From positions 186,001 to 250,000 of the forward strand of contig BMUX01000010.1 of assembly GCA_014650415.1 (NCBI GenBank): a DNA stretch of 64,000 nucleotides, written 5' to 3'. A program made the position numbers and the translations under genes. This document shows, in pieces, positions 40,153 to 47,940 of the stretch (the stretch's first letter is position 1; the number at the start of each line of letters is the position of its first letter). The notes under the pieces were generated by a model, which had not been told where the DNA came from, searched no databases, and was given only the letters and a program-made list of their open reading frames with translations. Source of the stretch: Streptomyces spiroverticillatus (GTDB lineage: Bacteria; Actinomycetota; Actinomycetes; Streptomycetales; Streptomycetaceae).

Positions 40153-40758
40153 ATGGACACGGGTAACGCGAACGCGACGACAACGGCCGGATTGGAGAAC
40201 CACGTCCGCAGTTTCTTCGCCGGTCACTCCACCGCCCGCGTCGACTACGACCTGGGCCGTGGAACCCGTGGATCCACATCCGGCCTGCACATCCTGGAGG
40301 TCTCCCCGGGTCCCCGGGCCGACAGTTGGACCTACGCGACCGCCGGTGCGTCGCTCCCTTCCGCGAACGCTGCCGGGGCGGGCCGGCAGGGGCTGGAGTT
40401 CGTCCTGAGCGCCCCGGCCCGTGACCCGCGCTTCGCCGACCTGCTGGCCATGACGGCCTTCTACCACCGCGGCCCCGAGCCGCATCCTCTCGACGTGGGG
40501 CACAGCGTTCCGATCGGCGAGGCCTGGCTGCCCGGCTCGGCCTGCGACCACTTCCTGGTCAGCCTGCCCTACCTGCACGGCCCGGCCCTGGAGAACTGCA
40601 CGCTGCCGCACGGCCACCACGCACGTTTCCTGTGGCTGATGCCCGTCACGTCCTCGGAGATCGCGTACCGCCGCACCCACGGCACCGAAGCGCTGGAGCA
40701 ACTCCTCGACGCGGCTGCCGTCAACCCGGTGGACCCGCGCCGCGCCTCTGTCGCGTGA
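40153..40758 (+). CDS. Suppressor-of-fused (SUFU) domain protein
   Basis: A 201-residue protein similar to the bacterial SUFU family. Landmarks are LHILEVSPGP, WTYATAGASLP, GLEFVLSAPARDPRFADLLAM, LDVGHSVPIGEAWLPGSACDHFLVSLPYL, and ITSSEIAYRRTHG-like PVTSSEIAYRRTHGTEALEQLL at the end. In bacteria these proteins are often immunity proteins or partners of polymorphic toxins, or stand-alone stress proteins. No toxin gene is adjacent, so the role is open. ATG start 40 bases after the chitinase terminator. Confidence 0.8.
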   Translation: MDTGNANATTTAGLENHVRSFFAGHSTARVDYDLGRGTRGSTSGLHILEVSPGPRADSWTYATAGASLPSANAAGAGRQGLEFVLSAPARDPRFADLLAMTAFYHRGPEPHPLDVGHSVPIGEAWLPGSACDHFLVSLPYLHGPALENCTLPHGHHARFLWLMPVTSSEIAYRRTHGTEALEQLLDAAAVNPVDPRRASVA

Positions 40759-40801
40759 CCGGGTTCCTTACGCGCATGAGGGCGGGCCGGATAGGTCGGT
40801 G

Positions 40802-40813
40802 ACCCGATCGGGT
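40802..40813. promoter_or_regulatory. Perfect 12-bp palindrome upstream of the lipase-like gene
   Basis: ACCCGATCGGGT is self-complementary and sits about 160 bases before the lipase-like start, 45 bases after the SUFU gene. Operator or short terminator hairpin cannot be separated. Confidence 0.4.
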
Positions 40814-40966
40814 GTCGTGCTGTTGCCGGGTGTGCGTGGCTCCGGTGGAGTGGTGCGGGTGTGTGTAGGAACGTAACTCTTCCGTATGAATGAGTGGATT
40901 CGTACGGGCAGGCGCATGCACGGCACGGGCACACAGGCACCGCGACAGGGACAAGAGGTGGCCGCG

Positions 40967-42430
40967 ATGGCAACCCGTACGGCCAGCAAGGGCACCGGGG
41001 TACGCAACAAGGGCAGCCGGGAAGCGAAGGCGGACGAGGTCGTGGCGCCCGCCGTGGTCGAGGCGCCGACCGACGCGCCGCCCGGGCGCACCGACCCCGA
41101 ACTCCTGATCCGGGCGTCCGTGCTGCTCGCCGACGCCGCTCTCGCCGCCAAGCAGGCCGGTGCCGAGATGACCGCCGCCACCTTCAGCTGGCGGGTCGGG
41201 CTCAACGCGCTGAAGCGGCCCCTGTGGGCGTTCGGCGCCCTGGCCTCCACCGCCCGCGCGCTCACCAACCCGGGCGGCCTCGGCTTCACCGCCAACGGGG
41301 GCGTCCTCGGTGAGACCACCCGTTCCGCCGCCGCCCTCGCCCGGCTCAGGTCGACCCCCGTCTCCATGGCCGTCGACGCGTTCGCCATGCGTATCGAGGC
41401 CGCCGCCATCGAGCACCCCAACCTGGCCGCCCCTCTGGCCAAGGACCTCACCGACGCGCTCGTGGCGGGCAAGCGGCTGGATGCGCTCCGGGCCGCCCGC
41501 CGCCTCGTCGATCTCATGGGCGTCACCCGCACCCTGACCACCGTCAGTCCCGTCCTGATGGAGCTGTTCGCCCTCATCGCCCTGCTCGACGAGAACCCCG
41601 CCAACGACGACTTCGCCTGGGTCACCCTGGCCGGCGGCGTCCCCACCACGGACCCCTTCCTCGGGTTGCCCGCCGGACTGGTCCGGCAACTCAACCCCGG
41701 CCCCGGCCGCGCCGAGCGCGCCGACCCCGACGCCATCCTGGAACGCTGCCTGGCCCGCTCCAGCAACGAGATCGTCAGCTACATCGACGACATCGCGGCC
41801 CTCGGCAACCACGGTCTCGCCCTGCTCCGCCGCATCCGCTGCACGGACGGCTCCGAACGGCACGTCCTGTTGCTGCCCGGCACGAGCTTCGGCCTGCTGC
41901 GCAACAGCACCACCCAGGACCTCGTCGGCGCCTTCGACGGCGCCCTGCGCACCGACACCACGTACACGCGCGCGGTCAAGCAGCTGCTGGTCCGCTCGGG
42001 CGTTCCCGTCGGTTCCGACCTGATGATCGTCGGGCACAGCCTCGGCGGGATCACCGCCATGAACCTGGCGACCGACCTCGACCTGGTCTCCACGTACCGG
42101 CTCACCCACATCGTCACCGTCGGCTCGCCCATCGACAACAAGCGGCCCGCCGACCCCGACACCCAGGTCATCAGCCTCGTCAACAAGTACGACGTCATCC
42201 CCAACCTGGACGGCCGCGGCCCCTCCTCGCCCAACGACATCCCCGAGCACTGGGTCGAACTGGCCTGGCTGGACGACACCTACGACTACCCGCTGTCCCA
42301 CGCGCCCCAGTCGTACTCCGGCACCCTGCGCAACGCGATGCCCCAGCACCGCGAGCACGTCAACGCGCTGATCACGGCCTACGACGGCGAGATCGTCGGC
42401 AACCAGCCGTACCTGCTGCTCGACAAGTAA
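40967..42430 (+). CDS. Alpha/beta-hydrolase, lipase class 3-like
   Basis: A 487-residue protein without a signal peptide. The first ~330 residues are helical, with PELLIRASVLLADAALAAKQAGAEMTAATFSWR and LDALRAARRLVDLMGV. The hydrolase part has HVLLLPGTSFG, the nucleophile elbow MIVGHSLGGITAMNLA (serine near 358), VTVGSPIDNKR, NKYDVIPNLDGRG and a final HREHV histidine. This matches a lipase acting on acyl lipids. The start is uncertain: this ATG has AAGAGG eight bases upstream, whereas an in-frame ATG 81 bases earlier has none. The P450-like gene follows after 58 bases, suggesting cotranscription. Confidence 0.75.
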   Translation: MATRTASKGTGVRNKGSREAKADEVVAPAVVEAPTDAPPGRTDPELLIRASVLLADAALAAKQAGAEMTAATFSWRVGLNALKRPLWAFGALASTARALTNPGGLGFTANGGVLGETTRSAAALARLRSTPVSMAVDAFAMRIEAAAIEHPNLAAPLAKDLTDALVAGKRLDALRAARRLVDLMGVTRTLTTVSPVLMELFALIALLDENPANDDFAWVTLAGGVPTTDPFLGLPAGLVRQLNPGPGRAERADPDAILERCLARSSNEIVSYIDDIAALGNHGLALLRRIRCTDGSERHVLLLPGTSFGLLRNSTTQDLVGAFDGALRTDTTYTRAVKQLLVRSGVPVGSDLMIVGHSLGGITAMNLATDLDLVSTYRLTHIVTVGSPIDNKRPADPDTQVISLVNKYDVIPNLDGRGPSSPNDIPEHWVELAWLDDTYDYPLSHAPQSYSGTLRNAMPQHREHVNALITAYDGEIVGNQPYLLLDK

Positions 42431-42488
42431 CTCCGGCCGGTGGGTCTTCCGGCCCGCCCCGTCCTCGTACGCCACGAAAGGCCGCCCG

Positions 42489-43913
42489 ATGACCGTCCTC
42501 CACGACCCGACCGAGTCCCGCGAGCCCGCCACCGCCCGGCCGCTGGAGAACGTCCTGTTCGGTGCCGCACTGGCCGCCCAGCGCATCCCGTGGATCGACG
42601 CGCCCGCCCGTGCGCTCGGGCTGACCCCGCTCACCCGCGAGAGCCTCACCCGGCAGCTCATGTCCCACCTCAAGGGCAGCACCTCGGGCCGCCCGGTCCG
42701 GCTGCACACACCCTTCGGCGCCTACCTCGCCCCGCTCGACGCCGACGACGCCGCCGACCTGCTCGCCCGCGCCCACGACGCGGGGGCGCTCGGCCGCGCC
42801 GACCACCTCACCCCCGAGGGCCGCCGCCACCCCGTCGCCCCGCACGCGGCCGTGCCCGTGCCGCCGGCGTTCCTGCGGGACGTGCACGCGCTGGCCGCGC
42901 AGGAGGCGGCGCACCTGATCGCCGCCCGCCACGCCGACGCCACCGTGTCCTGGGAGGACTGGTGCACGGTCGCCGGACGCCTGGCCAGGCGGGTCGTCCT
43001 GGGCGAAGCGGCGGCCGAGGACACCCTGCTCGGGGACCTGCTCGCGGCGGCGGGCAGCGCCGAGGACGCCCACGAGTACACCGAGCGGGCCGCCGCACTG
43101 CACCGCCGCCTCGCCCGGCACCTGCGCGACGGCGGGGGACTCGTCGACGTAGCGGAGGCCACCGGCGAGGAGACCGCGGCGGCCGTGGAGCACACGCTCG
43201 ACCTGCTCACCCAGGCCACCACGCACACCGCGCGCCAGGCCCTCGCGCTGCTCGCCGTGCAGCCCGCACTGCCCGCGCCGTCCGTGCGGGAGCGCGCCGA
43301 GGCCGCCGTCGACGAGGCGCTGCGCCGCTACCCGCCGAGGGCGGCGACGAGTTACGAGGTGCTCGCCCCCTTCCGCTGGCACGACGTGTCCATCGAGGCC
43401 GGGACGGACGTCCTGTGCGCCACCGCCTGGCTCAACGCCCTCGCGGAGGGCCCCGGCGCGGCGCCCTCGCTGTGCGCGGTGCCGGGGGAGTGCGAGGCGG
43501 CCGACCTGGCGGTGTTCACCGCGCGTGCGCTGGTCACCGCGCTCGCCGAGGCCGTCGAACCGGTCGTCCTGGCACCCCGCCTGGACCCGGACGACCTGCC
43601 CACGAGCCTGCCCCCGGCGACCCTCTCCGTAGCCCTCGTCGCGGCGGACGGCTCCGCAACGCCCGCGCCGTCCGCCGAGCCCGCGCCCGCCCCGGCCCAG
43701 GGCCGTACCCCCGCCCACTACGCGGCCCTGACCAGGCAGAGCGCGCACAGCCTCGAAGAGCACGCCCAGCGGCTCGCCGAGTGCGCCCGCGACAGCGGCT
43801 GGAACCACGACGCCGTCGGCGAACGCTCCCGGATGCTCCTGCTCGCCCACGCCGAACGCTGCCGCCGCGCGGCGGCCGACGTGCGGAACGCGGCGCGCTG
43901 GCTGGCTCATTGA
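42489..43913 (+). CDS. Degenerate cytochrome P450-like protein
   Basis: A 474-residue protein with P450 topology but altered signatures. LDLLTQATTHTARQALALLAVQP corresponds to the oxygen-binding I helix. VDEALRRYPPRAATSYEVLAPFRW matches the K helix, with the E276-A-L-R279 ExxR motif. IEAGTDVLCATAWLNAL follows as in P450s. The haem loop is reduced to PGECEAADLAVFTARALV with C335, lacking the preceding FxxG. An alanine/proline-rich insert and helical tail end the protein. Haem binding is uncertain, and it may be a divergent peroxygenase-type or a pseudoenzyme. The ATG follows AAAGG. It sits between a lipase-like and an acyltransferase gene. Confidence 0.65.
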   Translation: MTVLHDPTESREPATARPLENVLFGAALAAQRIPWIDAPARALGLTPLTRESLTRQLMSHLKGSTSGRPVRLHTPFGAYLAPLDADDAADLLARAHDAGALGRADHLTPEGRRHPVAPHAAVPVPPAFLRDVHALAAQEAAHLIAARHADATVSWEDWCTVAGRLARRVVLGEAAAEDTLLGDLLAAAGSAEDAHEYTERAAALHRRLARHLRDGGGLVDVAEATGEETAAAVEHTLDLLTQATTHTARQALALLAVQPALPAPSVRERAEAAVDEALRRYPPRAATSYEVLAPFRWHDVSIEAGTDVLCATAWLNALAEGPGAAPSLCAVPGECEAADLAVFTARALVTALAEAVEPVVLAPRLDPDDLPTSLPPATLSVALVAADGSATPAPSAEPAPAPAQGRTPAHYAALTRQSAHSLEEHAQRLAECARDSGWNHDAVGERSRMLLLAHAERCRRAAADVRNAARWLAH

Positions 43914-43944
43914 GGGGTACGCACACGTCGTACGCACACCGGGC

Positions 43945-44703
43945 TCAGTGGAACGGCGACGTCCGCCTCGCCCGGTCCCGGTCCACCATCTTCTGCACCG
44001 TCGCCTGCGCCTCGTCGCACAACAGCCGTGCCGCCGCGGCCCGTTCGGCGAAGGAGTCAGGCCGTACGGGAGCGGGAATCGGCTCCCCGAACGAGATCAG
44101 CCATTTCGACGGCAGCGGCAGCAGCGTGGTGACCGGGAAATACGGCAGCCCGGTCAACTGCGCCAGGAAATCGACCTCGCCGAGCTTCGGATACGCCTCC
44201 TCCGCGCCCACGATCGACACGGGCACCACCGGCGCACCGGCCCGCATCGCCGTCACCGCGAATCCCGTACTGAACGTACGCAGCCGGTACCGCTGCCGGA
44301 ACGGCTTGCGCACCCCGGCGAATCCCTCGGGAAACAGTCCGACGGCCCGCCCCGCCGCGAGCCGGTCCAGGCCCACCGTCGGGTCGTTCTCGAAGATTCC
44401 GGCCTTGCGTGCGGTCGAGGCGACGACGGGGAATTTGAACACCAGGCTGGACGCCATGATGTCGACCGGCCTCGGCAGGTCCCGGTCCAGCACTTCGTTC
44501 AGGATGAAACCGTCGAGGGCCCATGCGCCGGAATGATTGGCGACAAGTATCACCGGACCGGACTGCGGAATGTTCTCCATTCCGGAGGTCTCCACCCGGA
44601 AATACGCCTCGGAGAGCCAGGCCATCAGCCCCCGCAGCGCTTTGTCGCCGACGTCCTCCACCCATTCCTGCACGGATCCCGGTTCGGAAACCGAATGATG
44701 CAC
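43945..44703 (-). CDS. PlsC-type lysophospholipid acyltransferase
   Basis: A 252-residue acyltransferase of the LPLAT superfamily. Motif I is NHSGAWALDG (NHxxxxD), followed by ASTARKAGIF, motif III GLFPEGFAGVRKPF and a motif IV-like VVPVSIVGAEEAYPKL. A C-terminal SKWLISFGEPIPAP is typical of bacterial PlsC. It would transfer an acyl group from ACP or CoA to a lipid or glycerol acceptor at the membrane. It is divergent from the ACP and ketosynthase genes across an AT-rich 150-base spacer. It converges on the P450-like gene. Its codons are less GC-biased than those of its neighbours. Confidence 0.87.
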   Translation of the reverse strand: MHHSVSEPGSVQEWVEDVGDKALRGLMAWLSEAYFRVETSGMENIPQSGPVILVANHSGAWALDGFILNEVLDRDLPRPVDIMASSLVFKFPVVASTARKAGIFENDPTVGLDRLAAGRAVGLFPEGFAGVRKPFRQRYRLRTFSTGFAVTAMRAGAPVVPVSIVGAEEAYPKLGEVDFLAQLTGLPYFPVTTLLPLPSKWLISFGEPIPAPVRPDSFAERAAAARLLCDEAQATVQKMVDRDRARRTSPFH

Positions 44704-44784
44704 GGCCAGCCCGCCTCACGTACTCAAGGGCCCAATAAGGGAATTTGCCAAGTATGTCGACGGGTCGTCCGGAACTTCTCGATA

Positions 44785-44802
44785 CAGTGCCGGGCAGCAC
44801 TG
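44785..44802. promoter_or_regulatory. Inverted repeat in the acyltransferase/ACP divergent promoter
   Basis: CAGTGC and GCACTG flank six bases in the 151-base spacer between the divergent acyltransferase and ACP genes. The spacer is markedly AT-rich for this genome (gggaatttgccaagtatgtc), consistent with a regulated promoter pair. Confidence 0.45.
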
Positions 44803-44854
44803 AAACAGCACAAATACCCCGACCGACTCTCAAATGACCCCGTGGAAGGGCGAC

Positions 44855-45115
44855 ATGAGTACGTCTGCACAACTGGACACCCGGGACACCCTGGAAATCG
44901 TCACCGGCCTTCTCGTGGGGAAATTCGAGGCCGACCCCGCCGACGTGCGGGAATCCGCCCCGATGACCGCGCTCCTCATCGACTCGCTCATGGTGGTCGA
45001 GATGGCCATCACCCTCCAGGACGAACTGGGCGTCAAGCTCGACGAGGAGGACCTGCGCGACCTCACCCTCGGCGAGTTCGTCTCCCGCGTGGACGAACGG
45101 AGGGCCCGCGCGTGA
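44855..45115 (+). CDS. Acyl carrier protein
   Basis: An 86-residue ACP. The phosphopantetheine site is S44 in ALLIDSLMVVEMA. Helix II continues VVEMAITLQDELGVKLDEEDL, with the acidic face that docks ketosynthases. It differs from the housekeeping AcpP motif DSLD (here IDSLM), indicating a dedicated pathway. The GTG of the ketosynthase gene overlaps its stop (GTGA). The start used follows GAAGGG; an ATG seven codons upstream is less likely. Confidence 0.88.
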   Translation: MSTSAQLDTRDTLEIVTGLLVGKFEADPADVRESAPMTALLIDSLMVVEMAITLQDELGVKLDEEDLRDLTLGEFVSRVDERRARA

Positions 45116-46317
45116 CCTCGGCCCTCGCCCCCGTGGTGACGGGCATCGGGCTGGTCACCGCCGCAGGTCCCGACCGGGACAGCACCTGGGCGGCGGTCCG
45201 CGAAGGCCGCTCCACCGCGGCCCCCGACCCGCGCCTGCACGACCTCCCGGTGTCCCTGGCCTGCCGGGTCCCGGAGTTCGACCACCCCGTGCTGCACCAC
45301 CGCGGCTCCTCGGCCCTCGACCCCGTCGCCCGGCTCGCCCTGGCCGCCACCGCACAGGCCCTGGAGCAGGCCGGTCTGGACCCCGCCGAGTGGGACGGCT
45401 CCCGGGTGGCGGTCGTCACCGGGCACGGAACCGGAGGCGTCCACTCCGAGGCGACGGCCGCCGAGCGGCTCGCCGAACGCGGTCCGGGGAGCGTCTCCGC
45501 GTACTTCCTCACCGGCTACCTGATCAACATGGCGGGCGCCAACATCGCCCTGCGCTTCGGCGCCACGGGCCCCGCCGTCGCCCTCTCCACGGCCTGCGCC
45601 TCCGGTACGACCGCCCTGGGCACGGCCCGCGACCTGCTGGCCACCGGGCAGTGCGACATCGCCCTGGTGTGCGGTGCGGAATCCCCGCTCACCCGGCTCA
45701 TCGTCACCGGCTTCACCCAGCTCGGCGCGCTCTCCAACCACTCCTCGCGCCCCTTCGACGCGGAACGCGACGGCTTCGTGATCGCGGAGGGCGCGGGCAC
45801 GCTGGTGCTGGAACGCCCGGAGCACGCCGCGGCGCGGGGCGCGCAGGTGCTCGCCCGGCTCATCGGGTACGGAGCCTCCACCGACGCGCACCACCTGGTT
45901 GCCCCGCACCCCGAGGGCCGGGGCGCGGAACGCGCGGTGCGGGCGGCGCTCGCGGACGCCTCCCTCGGCCCCGAGGACATCGGCCACATCAATGCACACG
46001 GCACGTCGACGCCGCGCAACGACGAGGTCGAGGGCGCCCTGCTGCACCGCGTCTTCCCGCACCGCCCGCCGGTGACGTCGTCCAAGGGCGCCCTCGGCCA
46101 CACGATGGGAGCAGCGGGGACGATCGAGGCCGGCCTCACCATCCTGGCCCTGAACGAGGGCGTGGTCCCGCCGACGGCGGGCCTGACGGAGCTGGACAAG
46201 TCCCTGGACCTCGACGTGGTGATGGGCGCGGCACGTGCAACGGCGGCCCCGATCGCCCTGAGCACGTCGTTCGGCTTCGGCGGCCACAACGCGGTGGCGG
46301 TACTGGCACGGGGGTGA
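45112..46317 (+). CDS. Beta-ketoacyl-ACP synthase II-type enzyme
   Basis: A 401-residue KAS II/FabF-type ketosynthase. The catalytic triad is C162 (STACASGTTAL), H295 (NAHGTSTPRND) and H329 (KGALGHTMGA), with K324 conserved. GHGTGGVHSEATAAERL differs from the primary FabF. It condenses an acyl-ACP with malonyl-ACP, presumably on the ACP encoded immediately upstream. No ketoreductase, dehydratase or acyltransferase-loading gene is adjacent. The pair therefore probably diverts acyl chains from primary metabolism, and the divergent PlsC-type acyltransferase may use the product. Confidence 0.9.
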   Translation: MTSALAPVVTGIGLVTAAGPDRDSTWAAVREGRSTAAPDPRLHDLPVSLACRVPEFDHPVLHHRGSSALDPVARLALAATAQALEQAGLDPAEWDGSRVAVVTGHGTGGVHSEATAAERLAERGPGSVSAYFLTGYLINMAGANIALRFGATGPAVALSTACASGTTALGTARDLLATGQCDIALVCGAESPLTRLIVTGFTQLGALSNHSSRPFDAERDGFVIAEGAGTLVLERPEHAAARGAQVLARLIGYGASTDAHHLVAPHPEGRGAERAVRAALADASLGPEDIGHINAHGTSTPRNDEVEGALLHRVFPHRPPVTSSKGALGHTMGAAGTIEAGLTILALNEGVVPPTAGLTELDKSLDLDVVMGAARATAAPIALSTSFGFGGHNAVAVLARG

Positions 46318-46424
46318 GCACCGGTCGGGGCGCGGTGGCACGACCGTATGCCCTGATCAGCACGCCACCCCCGTCGCTTAGAGTGCTGTCTGTCCCCCTT
46401 AGACACTCCGATCGAGGAGCAACC

Positions 46425-47255
46425 GTGACCGACCAGGCGCCCACGTCCGAGCAGCAGGAAATCGCCCGGGACCTCCACGTCGGCGCGTCCTTCGACGCGC
46501 AGCAGGAGATCGAGAAGCGGGTCGCCTTCCTCGCGGGGCAGCTGACCTCCACCGGCCTGCGCTCGCTGGTGCTGGGCATCAGCGGAGGCGTGGACTCCAC
46601 GACCGCCGGACGCCTCTGCCAGCTCGCCGTCGAGCGGGTCCGCGCAGGCGGCGGCGACGCCACCTTCTACGCGATGCGCCTGCCGTACGGCACCCAGGCC
46701 GACGAGAAGGACGCCCAGCGCGCCCTGGAGTTCATCCGGGCCGACGAGGTGCTCACCGTGGACGTCAAGGGCGCGAGCGACGCCTCGCTGGAGGCCCTGA
46801 TCGCCGGTGGCACGGAATTCCGCGACGCCCACCAGCAGGACTTCGTGCACGGCAACATCAAGGCCCGGCAGCGCATGATCGCCCAGTTCGCGGTGGCGGG
46901 CGCCAAGAGCGGTCTCGTCGTGGGCACCGACCACGCGGCGGAGGCGGTCTCCGGGTTCTTCACCAAGTTCGGCGACGGCGCGGCCGATGTCGTGCCGCTC
47001 ACCGGCCTCACCAAGCGGCGGGTGCGCGCCGTCGGCGCGGAGCTGGGCGCGCCCGCCGAGCTGGTCGGCAAGGTGCCGACCGCCGACCTGGAGACGCTGA
47101 ACCCCGGCAAGGCCGACGAGGACGCGCTCGGGGTGACGTACGACCAGATCGACGACTTCCTGGAGGGGAAGGCGATCGACCCGGCCGCGTACGACATCAT
47201 CGTGCGCCGCTACCGCGCCACCGAGCACAAGCGCCAGCTGCCGATCGCGCCCTGA
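46425..47255 (+). CDS. nadE: Ammonia-dependent NAD synthetase
   Basis: A 276-residue NadE. The ATP pyrophosphatase loop is SLVLGISGGVDSTTAGRL. AMRLPYGTQADEKDAQRAL, HGNIKARQRMIAQFAVAG, GTDHAAEAVSGFFTKFGDGAADVVPLTGLTKRRVR and a final KRQLPIAP complete the family pattern. It lacks the glutaminase domain of the long NadE, so it uses ammonia to convert nicotinic acid adenine dinucleotide to NAD. The GTG start has GAGGAG upstream. Its promoter would lie in the 107-base spacer after the ketosynthase gene. Confidence 0.94.
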   Translation: MTDQAPTSEQQEIARDLHVGASFDAQQEIEKRVAFLAGQLTSTGLRSLVLGISGGVDSTTAGRLCQLAVERVRAGGGDATFYAMRLPYGTQADEKDAQRALEFIRADEVLTVDVKGASDASLEALIAGGTEFRDAHQQDFVHGNIKARQRMIAQFAVAGAKSGLVVGTDHAAEAVSGFFTKFGDGAADVVPLTGLTKRRVRAVGAELGAPAELVGKVPTADLETLNPGKADEDALGVTYDQIDDFLEGKAIDPAAYDIIVRRYRATEHKRQLPIAP

Positions 47256-47303
47256 GGGTTCGTCACCCACGCCATTGTCAGTGGGCGGTGGCAGGCTACT
47301 CGT

Positions 47304-47861
47304 ATGGACTTCTCGACGGGCCCTGCCACCGCCGCCGACTACCGCTGGATACGCGATCCCGGCTCCGTGTTCCGCCGCCTCCTGGAGCACGGCTACACGC
47401 TGACGCTCGTACGGGGGCCGGTGACCGCCGGAGCCCTCGCCGTGCCGGGCGAGGGCGGGGAGTGGGCGCTCGACCTGCGGTGGGACGTCGGCGCCGAGGA
47501 GTGCCCGCCTCTGCTCGACGCCCTTTGCGCCGGTTCGCGAGCCGTCTCGCACGCGCAGGGCGGCGGGGAGCTGGGGCAGCGCTTCTCCTGGTACGAGGAC
47601 GGACGGCTCCGCACGGCCTTCGCCTGGCCGACGGACCGCTCCGGCACCACCCCCGACGCGCTGAACGACGTCCTCGCCGAGGTCGGCTTCGACCTCACGG
47701 ACGACGACGACCTCGTGGGCGGCTTCACCGTCGGCGTCGACCCCAAGGCGGCGCTCTTCGCACTCACCGAGCGGCTGACCGGGGTGCGGATGACCGAGGA
47801 ACTGCTGGCCCGGTCCGCCCACCGCACCGGCGACCTCGCGGGTGCCCCTCCGGGGATGTAG
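47304..47861 (+). CDS. DUF6461-like hypothetical protein
   Basis: A 185-residue acidic cytoplasmic protein. It opens ATAADYRWIRDPGSVFRRLLEHGYTLTLVRG and has ELGQRFSWYEDGRLRTAFAW. It ends DLTDDDDLVGGFTVGVDPKAALFALTERLTGVRMTEELL. The 'dYrW...ytlTlVRG...' opening and the closing 'fAL.erlTGv.mt...l' are shared with DUF6461 proteins of Streptomyces, which have no known function. That match is from memory of the pattern. ATG start; alone between nadE and the acylase gene. Confidence 0.55.
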   Translation: MDFSTGPATAADYRWIRDPGSVFRRLLEHGYTLTLVRGPVTAGALAVPGEGGEWALDLRWDVGAEECPPLLDALCAGSRAVSHAQGGGELGQRFSWYEDGRLRTAFAWPTDRSGTTPDALNDVLAEVGFDLTDDDDLVGGFTVGVDPKAALFALTERLTGVRMTEELLARSAHRTGDLAGAPPGM

Positions 47862-47940
47862 ACCCACGGGTCTACCCGGCTCCCGAATCTCCACCGGGGG
47901 CGTGATGCCGCCCGTCCGTCCGTCCGCGACCGTGGCGCAC

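Noticed and set aside
40153..40758. SUFU-domain gene as the immunity half of a toxin system
   Set aside because: Its neighbours are a chitinase and a lipase-like gene, with no polymorphic toxin, Rhs or secretion gene nearby.
40886..40966. Upstream ATG as the start of the lipase-like gene
   Set aside because: No ribosome binding site and the extra 27 residues show no family similarity; the later ATG has AAGAGG at suitable distance. Not excluded.
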